A DNA stretch of 64,000 nt. Source: Paramecium octaurelia. Its lineage: Eukaryota > Ciliophora > Oligohymenophorea > Peniculida > Parameciidae. Each line of letters opens with the position of its first letter. Position 1 is the first letter of the stretch. Of the stretch, positions 23,301-36,478 are shown in pieces. A program made the position numbers and the translations under genes. The DNA is taken from positions 186,001 to 250,000 of the forward strand of contig CAJJDP010000130.1 in the NCBI GenBank assembly GCA_905182995.1, written 5' to 3'. Below the pieces are notes generated by a model. The model did no database searches, was not told where the DNA came from, and saw nothing but the letters and a program-made list of their open reading frames with translations.

Positions 23301-25857
23301 ACATAGCTGTGACCTGCATCAAGGATCCTAAATATGATGCTAAAGGATAATACGTCATCACTAGATCATCAAGTTACACCATCCTCTATCCATCCATCAT
23401 ATATTACGGGGAGGCTGAAAATTAGAAAATGAAGTATTTCAAAATCTTCAATGTGTCATTGTCACATGGACTCATGGTCGTAGTGTCTCCCCTAAGTTCA
23501 GGCAGTTTGATAGTTCTAGCCAGCAGGAACGAGATGCCTACATTGGACACTTATTAATACTCCTCCAATTCTATGTTAGGAGATTAACTCATCATACCAG
23601 CTAAAGAGGATGATTATAAGTCAGTCAATTACTAGTAAACTTATTAATTATTATATATAGTGTGGGTGTCTATGCATTTGATAATGTAAAGTTTTCAATC
23701 CAAATCAACATTGGAAACCTCCACTTTTATCAGATCAAAAAAGGAATACCGATGAACTTTGTCGCTGAATACAATTCATAGACCTATCTTAATTACTACC
23801 ATGCTTAAGACTCTGAATTCACGATCTTGTTCAGCTCTAATCTTGTGACTCAATACAATAGAGCAAATGTTCATGTGTACACCTATAAAGACATGTCAAT
23901 GTAGGCAGATGCCATTCAAAAAGTTCAATACGAGTAATTTATTTAAAAATACTTCTAGTCCTATGTGGAAAATGACTGATTACTACTTGACAATTAAAAA
24001 GGATATCAAGTACTGCTCATCTTGTTATTATTTGATCTGTGTTTAGAACTTCAATGTAAACAACGATATTTCCATAACTATATCATTGGATAACGAATCC
24101 ACTTAACTATTGGACAACGTGGAAATTACCAATCAAATATAACCCAACCAACCCCATTATTATCATTACATAGTCGATGATGACTTTTATTTGAATGCCA
24201 CTATCTTTGAAGGCAAAGTTTAAATTTTAGGAGGGTTCTATAAACATTTATCAGAAATCGAGAACCAATTGCTTACTCTAGATGTAAATGAGGGTCTGAC
24301 TGATAAAAATGGCCAAGTCATTGGATACTAATACAGCGAAGGGAAATTCCCTAACAAAACCATAGAAATCAGAAAGGATAACTCTGAGAAACCAAAATAT
24401 CTTTACAGATTCAAAATCGTTTCCAGCTCTGTGTCTATTTATAAGATTGAGTGCATCCAAAGAAGATAAGCAATCGAACTCAAAGTTGGAGAACCCCAAA
24501 GCCATGAACTCAATTCTACACATACTGTTCCATTCTATTTTGTAATTCCTGATAGATCCTTTGACAACTCAAATGAAGGCTTCTACACATTAGATATTGA
24601 AACCTATGGGCACTCACAAGCACGAATCCTTGAGAAGACTTAACATCCTAATATCAAATTAACTTAGGATCTCTATAGCAATCCAGATTTCCTTAGTGAA
24701 AATCACAACTTCTAGGATGTCCAATTCATTAGACACAACCAAACAGATCAAATAATCCATTTCGAATTTCCAAACACTCCTGGACTTTATTTCCTGCAAA
24801 TCACTCCTAGAGAAGCTTCGAATCTCCCCTATACTGTTACCTTAGGAAATGATTTCTTAAATGTTTTGGCTCCAAAACTCTCAAGATTTGCCTCCAATAG
24901 GATTGGGTAATAAAGATTCTGGGAATTGAACTTGTACAAACCTTCCAAAGTTCTCATCCAGGCCCAATTGTGTGGGGGAATCATAAGTGTTTATGGAAGT
25001 GAGGATCTTGAAAACTTGTAAAGAGGATTGTATTCATAAAAAATGGACTATAAACACAACAAATAAATAATTGGAACCATACCAGTCTCAAAAGTTGGTC
25101 CGTATTACTTGAGCACCAAGGCTGTTAAGAGTATGATTCCTTCGAAAGATTAAGTGGATTACATCATAAAAGTCAACGTTCTTCAACCAAGCAGTGTAGT
25201 ACCGCATGAGCACTTTGAACCTGGAGATGGAGGTGAATTCACAGCACATTACGATGGATCGAACATCACTATCTTCTTTAGTCCCATTCAAGTTTCTGAG
25301 CAATCTAGTTCTGAGTACAAGACCTAGAGTTTCTCATACAATTTTATTTACAAGTTGTATAATGAGTCGAGTGAAGAAATTCCATTTTATCACTGCGATT
25401 CTTCAATAAGCTTCCCTTCAGTATCGTTTAACAAAGAACCTCATTAACGTCTTAAGGAAGTGAGTCACCAATTTTATGTTGGCAAAGACTTTGAGAAGAT
25501 ATCTCTAAGCATTTTGGCTAAAGGTACTTATCTCACTTATTACATTCATTAGTCAGGATTAATACAAACAATTTTGAGGAATTAAAGCTGTATTATTATT
25601 ATGATACCCTTACCATGAAAGTGGATAATATAATGTTGAGGGCCTATCCAAAAGGATATAGAAGAGGAATCATTTTCGGAATTATCACAGTTCTATTAAT
25701 AGCAATTATCTGGTTATTTATAAGAAACAGAAAATTAAAATAATTGTATTATAAATTTTTATAAATTAGAATACAATTTGAATCTTCCTAATAAGGAACT
25801 CAACATTTAGTAAGGCAGGAGCAATCAATTGAGATGAATTATGCTAATTTACGTTGA
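20377..25857 (+). CDS. Large type I membrane protein with repeated beta-rich ectodomain modules
   Basis: About 1758 residues. It starts with a signal peptide (MFLGLLCITYS) in the first exon. The ectodomain is a chain of beta-sandwich-like modules with repeating patterns of the kind YYLAVHCEGYCRYSLKV, GTYYIAVQGYTACQYIITVYV and KGCYIAVTCIKDPKYDAKG, reminiscent of PPC-like domains found in ciliate surface proteins. One transmembrane helix near the end (GIIFGIITVLLIAIIWLFI) follows RRG, then a cytoplasmic tail of about 40 residues rich in Gln and basic residues. Eight introns of 22-29 nt are needed: near 20410, 20670, 20820, 21800, 23640, 23930, 25530 and, in the tail, a 24-nt frame-neutral one near 25745. 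It begins 59 nt after the helicase stop. Ligand and function unknown. The PPC resemblance is an inference from pattern only. Confidence 0.8.
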
Positions 25858-26120
25858 TAAGTGTGATATATTATATATGATGATGAATTGTTATATTTAT
25901 TCATTCCAAATATCAAGAACTTTCTATTTAAAGCTCAGTATGAATTCAAATAACATACTTTTTATTTGTGAATACTCAAACTTTATCTCGCTTCTCTAAT
26001 AAATAGGTGTCATAATAAGTATTGTTTTTAGGAGTAAAATTTAAATAAGATTCCACACACTATAATAAGCGAGGAGAAGATTGATTATTTTTATTATTTT
26101 CTCTTTATAAATTGAAATTA
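25858..26120. other. Intergenic spacer
   Basis: About 260 AT-rich nt between two plus-strand genes; no frame or element recognised. Confidence 0.4.
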
Positions 26121-27307
26121 ATGAGCCTTCGAGACTTCAACTGTATTACGATATCTGCATGTAAGTTTTGGGAAAATTAACTCAAAACCCCAAAAAAAGA
26201 AGAGGAATCTACAGTATGCAGTGTGTAAAACCCACCTTAACCATCTATACTGGAAGTTTCGGCATAGAAGTGTGAGGAATACTTATTTGGGGGAGAAGAG
26301 AAAATTTAGCCTGTTGCTGAATCTATAGACGGTGATGAATAATTGGTTGAGTAAGATAGATAGCCAAAGGATGACAGTTTCTCATAGATGTCCGACAAGG
26401 AGAGTCGAAAAGAGAGTAGGAAGTCTAAATCCACTTCCACCAAGAGGAAAGGTTAGTTTTAAGTTTAATTGAAGGAAAGAAGAGATTTTCAATCCAATAG
26501 AATCACCTCATTATGGAAAATATAAGGAAAGGCTCTAATTTTAATGAGATTGCACAGTAGATTCCAGGAAGCACTATAAGTTCAATCAAGAGGTAGTTCA
26601 TAAAAAAGCTTCGAGTTGTAAATGAGGAATCTGAGGATGGAGAAATTGTAAATACCATGAATCGGATACAAAGGTTGCTAGAGTAAATGAATTTACTAAA
26701 TATAGAGACCAGAGTATGGAGAGAGAAGAAAAAATAAGAGAACTCAAGATACTGATTTCAAATATCGAGAATCATTTGCACATAACTAAACAATTAATTC
26801 TAAAGAAATACTTAACCTTATTTCAATAAGAGTGATGATCTTTCATACATTTCCAAAATTTCTAAAACTAACAATAACTAACTCAATCCTAATACTAAGA
26901 CATTCCAAAGTCTTAATTATTTTTAACAATCATCCATTCCATCTTCTTCCCTCTCATTCTCATTTACATCCTCCTCCTCCCCCTCTCTTAAAAGACCTCT
27001 CCTCTCTCTTAAATACCAACCAATGTTTCCAATTCCACAATGCGTTTATATGAAAATAGTGTAGACTATCTAAATTAATATTTAGAATAATACTGAATTT
27101 ATAATTTATGTCTATTCAATCCTTCAAGGTATGTCATCAATTCTTAATCCTGACTCGTCTCCTCCTGAATCTCCTACGAAACCCATGAATATTGCTTACA
27201 ATTCTCTTATAATATTTATATAGTCATTATTAATAACTTCATAAGTCTTTCCTGTGGATATTAAAAAGACTGTTATGACTGTTATGAATGCTTAATTGAT
27301 TTTGTGA
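26121..27307 (+). CDS. Myb/SANT-like protein, 3' end unresolved
   Basis: ATG at 26121-26123 (MSLRDFNCITISACKFWE). An acidic, then Ser/Lys-rich region is followed by a 23-nt intron near 26454 that leads into RFSIQQNHLIMENIRKGSNF and NEIAQQIPGSTISSIKRQF. This has the spacing of a SANT/Myb helix-turn-helix repeat (IAQQIPGST in place of IAxxLPGRT), which suggests DNA or chromatin binding. After residue ~230 the model is uncertain. A 25-nt intron near 26715 is plausible, then the frame must shift near 26820 to reach a Ser/Asn/Gln-rich low-complexity part (FQQSSIPSSSLSFSFTSSSS) running to TGA 27305-27307. The first 620 nt are solid; the tail may be a separate or broken exon. Confidence 0.5.
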
Positions 27308-27408
27308 ATAAATTACTCATTTGATCAAAATTGTAACTATAACTCATTCTTTTAATATACTTTCCTATTAATAAATTGTTTAATTTTTTATCATTTATAT
27401 AAGGAGGC

Positions 27409-27648
27409 TCATAAGGTTAACCTATTTAAACCCTTGACACTATTTACTGGTTTCATCTCCATGAAGTAGCTTAGTAGTTTAGTAGTGTTCCTATCTAACA
27501 TATAGAGATGTTCGTTTTTGAGAATGAAATACTTTTTAGTCGATAGGTCCTTTGTTATAACCAAGATTTAGACTGTAAATCCTGTTTATTTACTTGCTTA
27601 AGTTGAAATTTCATTTTCGAGTTATAAATAATCATATAAACTATTATT
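27409..27648 (-). CDS. PH-domain-like fragment
   Basis: Frame ending at TGA 27409-27411 that contains VITKDLSTKKYFILKNEHLY directly followed by MLDRNTTKLLSYFMEMKPVN. The order K-yFiLk-LyyLd resembles the first strands of a pleckstrin-homology domain, which binds phosphoinositides or proteins. No start codon lies in frame between the upstream TGA near 27649 and this block, and no convincing intron supplies one. It may be a partial or decayed gene. Confidence 0.3.
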
Positions 27649-27808
27649 TCAATTCTTTTATATTCTATTTTTCTCAACAAATACAAAAATTTAGTCATAA
27701 GATAATATTTATTATAATATATGGATGCATAAAGAATATTTAGGTGTTAATTTTAGTGGATTGTGAGGTAATAATAATAAAGTAGTTAACATAGTTATTT
27801 TAATTAAA

Positions 27809-28081
27809 TCAAGTATTCCTGAGTTTCCGAATTTTTTGTAATTTGTACACAATGTCCTCCAATCCGAGTTATTTGGGCGTCTCCTGCACTCTATCAGATT
27901 GTAATGAAAGATTTCTGATTCTCAGATGTTAGTTAGCTTGTGATTTGAATAGTTAGTCATAAGCCTTGTGATCAAACTTTGTTAATGGAGCCACAAGTAA
28001 TGGATCAAGTCTTCGATAAAGTGCCGTACGTTTTCTTTCCAAAAATAAGCTTGGAGGTTAATAAATAGTTTGTTTCCACAT
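27809..28081 (-). CDS. Small basic unknown protein, 90 residues
   Basis: ATG at 28079-28081 (MWKQTIYQPPSLFLERKR) to TGA at 27809-27811 with no intron. The sequence TALYRRLDPLLVAPLTKFD and LGLEDIVYKLQKIRKLRNT looks like a helical, basic polypeptide. No family recognised. It stands alone between AT-rich spacers. The full-length open frame with an ATG is the main evidence. Confidence 0.5.
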
Positions 28082-28343
28082 CTCCATATTAATATTATTA
28101 ATTCTTATATACATTAATTCAACTTAAAACAAATGAATCATTTTAATTGAATTTTAAAATTAAAAGATACTAGACTTGTTTCAGGATTATTTATCGTAAA
28201 CTATTATCAATTACAATGATTAATGAATACTCTTGTTTTATATTGAATGTATATGCTTTGAGAAAACTTGATTAATAATTTCCTCATGAAGAGAGTATAT
28301 ATTATTAAGATTCTGAAAAGCTAATGATACAAATTGAAATCAA

Positions 28344-29266
28344 TCAAATATTTTGATGAGCACTCTTATTTCTTGTGATGTTTCTTCTGTGTCTTCTATG
28401 TCTTAATCTGACTAGTTCCTCTTCTTCCTCTTCGCATATTTCTTGAACTTGCAAGAATTGTGGTGACTGGATCTCTAATTTTTATTCCTAATCTAATTCT
28501 CTGATTTCATCAAAATGAAATGAATAATTAAGCTATTATATAAATTCATTGTACATTTGGATCGCTCCTTTGATGACAAGAAGTGCTTCTAATCATACTG
28601 CTTTTACGAGACGCTGGTTTTCGAATAGAATTGCGTATCTTCAATATATTAGTAGGCGAAATGAAACCTGGGGTTTTGGTGCCGTCATCTTGAAAAGAGT
28701 CAGTAAGAGGATTGAAGCAGGGTGAACCTTCAAAATATTCTTACTTATCCCACATCTCTTTTAGAACTTAAGTAAATCGAGTAAATTCATCCTCCTTAGG
28801 TTACTAAATAGATATCGAACCATAAAATTCAATCAATTGTTTTTTTGATTAAAGAGTCGGATTGATGAGATTATGTTTTTCTTTGACATAATAGAATGCT
28901 TTTTCGTATTTCCAACCTTGACTAATGAGATATGCAATTACAATAGTGGGTGCTCCTTACAATCCGTTATTACAGACTACAAGAATGGATGATAATTTCA
29001 ATCCATTCTAGATCAATTCACAAATATTTTAAAGTTATTGTGTAGATTTGTCATCTTACAAAAACACTTACTAAATGCTAAGATAGATGAATTACATAGT
29101 ATCGTGCAAAATCAGTGTAATGTTTTGAAGGACTCTTATCGACACAAATAATCGTCCTAATATTTCTGGATCGTAATATATTCAGTTGATCAGCCTAATG
29201 GATGTTTGACATATATAAGGAATGGAATTTATCGCTGATTATGTGATAAACCTATGCTGAATTCAT
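28344..29266 (-). CDS. Degenerate dual-specificity phosphatase-like protein
   Basis: 291 residues from the ATG at 29264-29266. A 25-nt intron after DFARYY and a 22-nt intron near 28540 are needed. The fold is that of a DUSP: LNILRSRNIRTIICVDKSPS, then QDDKSTQQLQNICELI, the loop ILVVCNNGLQGAPTIVIAYL and a terminal helix (EKAFYYVKEKHNLINPTLQ). In active enzymes the loop is HCxxGxxRS/T. Here His is Val and the essential Arg is replaced (C-N-N-G-L-Q-G), leaving only the cysteine. It should bind phospho-ligands at best, like STYX pseudophosphatases. The C-terminal 100 residues carry Ser/Arg-rich sequence and an acidic then basic end (EEEEEELVRLRHRRHRR). It is divergent from the next gene with only 17 nt between start codons. 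Confidence 0.8.
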
Positions 29267-29283
29267 TTTGATAATAATAAATT

Positions 29284-30164
29284 ATGAACATTAATAACTA
29301 GTTACTAAAGATCGTACAAGATGTATTAATTGTCCAATATCTCTAGATTCAATTAACAATTAAGAGCGATTTCGATCTCAAACCGAACCTTGATGAGTTG
29401 ATCACAATATTGAGATAATAAGTGACTATTTTGATTGAGTTGGTACAATAATAAAAGAGTGTTGATTATGATTAATTGGAGAAAGCAGTCCAGAAGGCTG
29501 AAGCTGAAATTCGAAACCATGTGAGAGTAATTGTGCAATTCCTACCAATTTAGGTCGAATAGTAAATGAAGCTATATTCGGACAGTCTCTAAGAGAAGAT
29601 TGATTAATTGGAAAGGGAAAAATAGGAATTGATTGACAAGGTATCCCATCATTCTACTAATCCCTAAGAACAAGACCCTTCTTTAAAGTCAGGAACGAAA
29701 GATCTCATCACAAAATGCGACCAGAGAATCAAGTCCTAGTTTATTCAAGAAGTCCTACATCTTAGGCAATTAGGTGTATAATAGACAATAGGGTACTTCA
29801 CAAGACAACTGTACATCAGTCATGTAAAATTGTGATAGTCACTAGACCAGAGAAAAAAGAAGCTCTGGCACCTAACATTCATACATTATGATGAAAAACA
29901 TGTATGAGATCAATATATCCAATTAGTCGAGATAAAATTAATATGAACGCCTCTTAGGAAAAGATTAATGATAAAAGTTCCACAATTCTCAAATCTCAAA
30001 ATGGTTCCTCGCTCATTAAAATGTATAACATTTAGAAACTAATCATCAAAAATCAACAGGATAAAAATTTATAATAATTAAAAAAGTACTATCCTTATCC
30101 TACCCTTAGCTAAACTTTGAATCAAATTTTAGACGACTCTCAAGCAACAAAAAAGAAACCTTGA
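29284..30164 (+). CDS. Coiled-coil unknown protein, 277 residues
   Basis: ATG at 29284-29286 (MNINNQLLKIVQDVLIVQYL) to TGA at 30162-30164, with a 22-nt intron near 29824 and a 25-nt intron near 29900 restoring frame. Residues ~30-130 are strongly helical with a predicted coil (KAVQKAEAEIRNHVRVIVQF, DSLQEKIDQLEREKQELIDK). The rest is Ser/Gln/Lys-rich and likely disordered, ending with SPYPT-like and Lys-rich sequence. No family recognised. The ATG is 17 nt from the divergent phosphatase-like start, so the two genes must share a minimal promoter or use internal signals. Confidence 0.7.
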
Positions 30165-30511
30165 AATTACATAAATCATTATCTCATATATATTTTTAAT
30201 TTAAGATTTAAATAACCTATTATATAGTAAACTCTCTTCTATCCATACAATTCTATTAAGAATTTTTAAATCATTATCAGATCCTTTTGAAATATACAAT
30301 TACATCTTTAATATAATAATCTATAGGTTACTAATTATTATTTATTGACTTAAGGATTCTCCATTTTTATTTTAGAAGTATCTTAACAAATACTATAAAA
30401 ACCTGAAGATAATTCAAGAAGAAAGAATATTGTATAAGATTTTGTCATTATTAATTGAATAAATGCTGATTTAAATTAATTTTCAAATCCAGAAATTAAA
30501 ATTCTTTTTTA
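30165..30511. other. Intergenic, AT-rich
   Basis: About 350 nt without a supported frame. Contains the expected promoter region of the eEF1B gene, but no defined motif was recognised. Confidence 0.4.
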
Positions 30512-31241
30512 ATGGCATAATTCACAGTCGACAACCTTGCTTAAGTCAATGAATTCCTTTCACACACCAATTATTTGAATGGAGATCTCCCAGGAGCTGA
30601 TGATGTCAGAATCTTCAACGCCTTGAAAGGTGTCCCACCCAAGGATCAATTCCCAGAAGTTTATTTCTGGTATTTACTCCTCAGCTCATTCACACCAGCC
30701 GTTAGAGCTTAATGGGCACCAGCTGCTGCTCCAAAGGATGCACCAAAGAAGGAAGCACAAAAGAAGGATGCACAAAAGAAGGAAGAGCCAAAGAAGGAAG
30801 AACCAAAGAAGGCTGAGGATGATGTTGATCTCTTTGGAGATGATGATGTCGATCCTGAAGCTGAAAAGAAAGCTAAGGCTTTGGCTGAATAAAAGAAATA
30901 AGAAGCTTTGGCCAAGAAAAACAAGCCCAAGCCAGTTGCCAAGACTATTGTGATCTTCGAAGTTAAGATCTTTGAAGCCACAGAATAAGCTTTATTAGAA
31001 TCCACAGCCAAGAAAATCAAGGAAACCATCAACCCAGATGGTTTGGTTTGGGGAAAGGAAGTCAAATATGAAGAAATTGCTTATGGAGCCAAGAAGATTG
31101 TCATGTCAATGATCATTGAAGATGATAAGGTACTTTATTAAATCATCCTCTTAGATCCTTACCGACGATGTGTTTGATCAAATCACAGCTTGGGAAGACG
31201 ATGTTTCCAGTGTTGACATTGTATCAATGTAAAAGGTTTGA
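30512..31241 (+). CDS. Translation elongation factor eEF1B (eEF1-beta), guanine-nucleotide exchange subunit
   Basis: Recharges eEF1A with GTP during protein synthesis. 234 residues: a short GST-like N-terminal region (VNEFLSHTNYLNGDLPGADD), an unusual Lys/Pro/Ala/Glu repeat linker (APKDAPKKEAQKKDAQKKE, about residues 70-95), the acidic block DDVDLFGDDDVDPEAEKKAK typical of the family, and the C-terminal exchange domain ending with VSSVDIVSMQKV. One intron of 25 nt at 31130-31154 interrupts the exchange domain. Codon use is more G/C-rich than in its neighbours, as expected for a highly expressed gene. The open antisense frame over this gene is a by-product of that codon use. Confidence 0.95.
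31130..31154 (+). other. 25-nt spliceosomal intron in eEF1B
   Basis: GTACTTT...CTTAG. Its removal joins MIIEDDK to ILTDDVFDQITAW, both conserved parts of the exchange domain. This is one of the clearest examples of the tiny introns used throughout the window. Confidence 0.9.
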
Positions 31242-31719
31242 TAAATATTAAACAAGTACATAAAAATATAAAATCACATCCTTCTAGTTTAATTATCTAA
31301 GCAGATCAAGAGCTTCTATTTCATATTTATATCCAAAGATATTCTTATTTAAGAATTTCTTTATTTACTACATTAAATCGAATTAATCTTATTTTTATTG
31401 ATCTTAGTGAAATGATATCGTCTAAAACTAAACTACGTATCTTAAAGAAATTATACTATTTAGTCTTTATTTATTGTAATTATTAAATGCCAATTATTAT
31501 TTTAGAGTAATTGTTAAAATTCTCTTATTTGACATCCTAAAATCTTAAAAAGATTTAACCAAAAATGGATTTTATTTAGTTTATAAAATAATCTATAACT
31601 AATCACAATCTCATATTAGTCATGTTAATATGAAGAAAATAATTTTGATTCATCTATTTTTTCACAAATTCCAGAAAATAGTAATCAATAAATATAATTT
31701 ATTTATCCTAATAAAAATA
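31242..31719. other. Intergenic, very AT-rich
   Basis: No supported frame; follows the eEF1B stop codon and precedes the relic region. Confidence 0.4.
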
Positions 31720-32620
31720 TTTTTAGATAAAGATGATTTAAGAAAGCTATAGCTTATTGAGAAGAAGCAAAAAAGTGGTAAGTTTCTGCATTCAGTACGA
31801 TACATAAATTGCAATATCTCATGTTAAAAATATGATACCAATTCTAAGAAAAATTTCAAACTTAACCCTACTTGAAAAATGGTGATTGTTTATATTGATT
31901 ATTAAAGGATTGAATAATATACTTAATTGATTAAAGATTTAATCTCAAAGTTTAAAGATGAATAAATACCGAATATTTATGAAAACTTCAGTTTAGTCAT
32001 TCCAAGATATATATCCTTTTTCACATAATTTGACAATAACCTTAGAAAATTATGGAGATTTGGATAATAATGAAGATTAGTAGAAAGTTGATTTTGTCTA
32101 TTCTTATTTATGATACCTTTTCGTGAATAAATGTAACATTAGGAGCAATATGAATGCTAGTAGTATTGGATACTTTGCAAATAAAGTCAATAATCGATTC
32201 TAAGAGATATTTACCTGATATTTGATAATCAAATCGGAAAAAAGAATAATCTAACTATATAAATCACCCGATAACGAAGGAGGAGAATAAACAATTGATT
32301 TCTACTAAATTACAGACCTGAATGGATTTCTTAAGCAGTATATTCAATTACATGTTTTATAGCAATAGGGTATCTAATTACATTAAAAAATGAGAATTCA
32401 CTATTTCACCTTTGAAGATGTTTTAGATTAGGGGAAATACAATAGTGAATAAATAGATTTATGATTAGGTATTGAGTTATGGCACAAAGGCAATAGTTAA
32501 TAAGATAATGCAATAACGAGTATAATAATGATATTATAATGAATCAATTGAGCATATTTTTAAGTTTAAGCTTAAATTTTTTTAAAAAAGGTTCTGTGGT
32601 TGTTTTATTTTTTTGAGAAA
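31720..32620 (+). pseudogene. Degraded host gene relic
   Basis: A run of protein-like pieces in changing frames on the plus strand: LIKDLISKFKDEQIPNIYEN near 31930, EDQQKVDFVYSYL near 32075, NASSIGYFANKVNNRFQEIF near 32150, SPDNEGGEQTIDFYQITDL near 32265 and KMRIHYFTFEDVLDQGKYN near 32390. At least four frame changes or TGA stops interrupt it and small introns do not repair them all. The order FxxL...YFxxKV faintly recalls SAPS-type phosphatase regulators, but this is a guess. It is most likely the remains of a duplicated cellular gene. Confidence 0.4.
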
Positions 32621-32759
32621 CTGGATTGATTGAAGATATGAAATTAAAATAATCAGTTGATGTATGAGTGTAATTACATTATTAACTGTTTTATTTTTGG
32701 GCGAGTAGAATATTCTTTAGACATTTCTATCTATATTGACTTGTAGAGTTCTTACGAGA

Positions 32760-33100
32760 GGATTTATGTTATGCCGAAATGATGATCCTTTGAAGTACTT
32801 TAGGACAACTTGGTTAAGGAGTGGGCACTCCCAACTCTGCAAATGCACTTTTATGATGACAACTTTTAGGCCGTGAGATATTAGTAGGAGATTCTGTTAT
32901 TGATTGTCTTGGCATTAATCTTGTTATAGGTTATTTAAATGTAATGATCCTTTTTTTCTATTAACTTGATTTTGCAGGAGTAATGGGTACATCCCAAGGC
33001 TCAGCAGTGAAGTCAGTTTCGATTTATTGATAGAATTTATTTGCAACTGGCATTTGTATGAATTCCCTCAAAGTTGGTTCTATATTCAATAATTCCAATT
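32760..33100 (+). pseudogene. Further relic fragments
   Basis: Short protein-like pieces such as LGQLGQGVGTPNSANALL (near 32800) and LGREILVGDSVIDCLGINLV (near 32865-32930) are separated by TGA codons. No gene model fits. Possibly part of the same or another decayed gene. Between 33100 and 33740 I see only AT-rich spacer and one weak antisense piece (NSSQFPIKRESFDRNIK, near 33510). Confidence 0.25.
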
Positions 33101-33739
33101 ATGGATCTCGAGACATATATATGTCAATTAATTTATATATATAATATTTAAAACTTATTTCAATTTCATTTAATACCCTCATCATTTGTAAGTATTATGA
33201 GGCATGTGCATAATATTCCCTTATCAAATCCAAGGTGATCATACTACGTGTCTACTCTCACTTGAAATGCATTCCAATAAACATTTATAATTGTTATAAT
33301 CAATTAATTTTTATGCATATGTGATTATTTTAATGATTTACTCTTCAGTGAATGCAACTCTCTTTCAATATTACATAATTTTATAATGTTCGTCTACTCT
33401 ACTTACACATTGCTTTCTGTCTTGAACAAATATTTGTGTTCTTAGTTCTTACACCAATTTTAATATTTCTGTCAAAACTTTCTCTCTTTATGGGAAACTG
33501 GCTCGAATTCAATCAAAGAAGATATAAAATTTGGATATTTCTAATAGTAGTTTTGGGTGTTCATAGATTCAATTTTAAACACCTTGCCATTATAGCGTAT
33601 TTAGATCCATATTAATCTTTTATTGATTGATTTCTAACTTTTATTCATTAGTGTCATATTTTAATATTTTATCAATCAGTCAGCTTCAAAACTTCTTATT
33701 TTTATTTTATGTATTATAATTATTACTCTCGTATTCATT

Positions 33740-34383
33740 ATGTTTAACCTAAACAACCACAATAATCTTGCAATCCCTACATTCTCTCACCAAGAATGTC
33801 TGTAATTACTCGATTCATATCATTAGGTCATTCCAACTTCCATTAAACAAATGAGGGAATCCATTCAAATACCTTATAATTAAGATATCATGAAAGCTAG
33901 CACCATCTTAGAAGTTGGTTAACGAACTCGTAATACTCATTACAAATAGCGATTAGAAGGTATTTCTACATCACTATTATAGAGTTGTACCTCAAATATG
34001 AAGATGGTTGCATTTACAGGGGTCAAGGTATTCCACCATCATAAAGACATGGTATGGGAGTCTTATTCAATACTGAAAATTAAGAGGTTTATTCTGGAGA
34101 ATGGTTCAACAACCTTTATGAGGGATTTGGAATTTTGATTAACCAATCTCCTCATTTGATTAAACATAAAATTGACCCCAAGGATTTAAATACTATTGAA
34201 GATAGTTGGCATGTTTACAAAGGCTATTTTAAATAAAATAAAATGCATGGGGAAGGTATTCTAACACTTACCAATGGCTAGAAATTTGAAGGTCATTTCA
34301 TTAACGGCATGATTCATGGAAAAGGTCGTTTTTATGGAGATTAAATTATTGTTGGAAATTGGTTTGAAGGTGCTTTAATTTGA
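33740..34383 (+). CDS. MORN-repeat protein, 206 residues
   Basis: ATG at 33740-33742 (MFNLNNHNNLAIPTFSHQ). A 23-nt intron near 33960 joins KQRLE to LYLKYEDGCIYRGQG. At least four MORN repeats follow: MGVLFNTENQEVYSGEWF, YEGFGILI, YKGYFKQNKMHGEGILTLTN and KFEGHFINGMIHGKGRFYGD, ending at TGA 34381-34383. MORN repeats bind membranes or scaffold cytoskeletal structures; in ciliates they are common in the cortex and at basal bodies. The ~75 N-terminal residues before the repeats are of unknown fold. Confidence 0.85.
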
Positions 34384-34728
34384 CAGATATTATTTTCTAT
34401 CTTACTACTCACAATTCCTTACAGAATCCTTCTAATCTATTTAGCATTAAAATTTCTATAATATCTCTTGATTAATTTTGCATTCTTATTAGTTATTCAT
34501 TATTCACTTATTAATGAATAGAAAACATTTTATTGGTAACTAAAACTCACTTAAATCTCATTAAGATAATTAATTTATAGTAAATTTTCTTTATCATACA
34601 AATTTAATGAGAATGACCCAGGAAGACTTAACAACTTAATAATATAATATATACATAAACTCTTAAAAAAATAAAAAAACCTGTATATTCATTAAAATGA
34701 ATTAATCCATATAATAATAATTACAAAT
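34384..34728. other. Intergenic, convergent 3' ends
   Basis: About 345 AT-rich nt between the ends of the convergent MORN and kinase genes; nothing else seen. Confidence 0.4.

Positions 34729-36478
<1,750 letters not shown>

Noticed and set aside
30709-31065. 118-codon minus-strand frame with a hydrophobic, Ser/Phe-rich translation
   Set aside because: It is antisense to the eEF1B coding exon and is created by the AAG-rich Lys codons there; the plus-strand protein is unmistakable.
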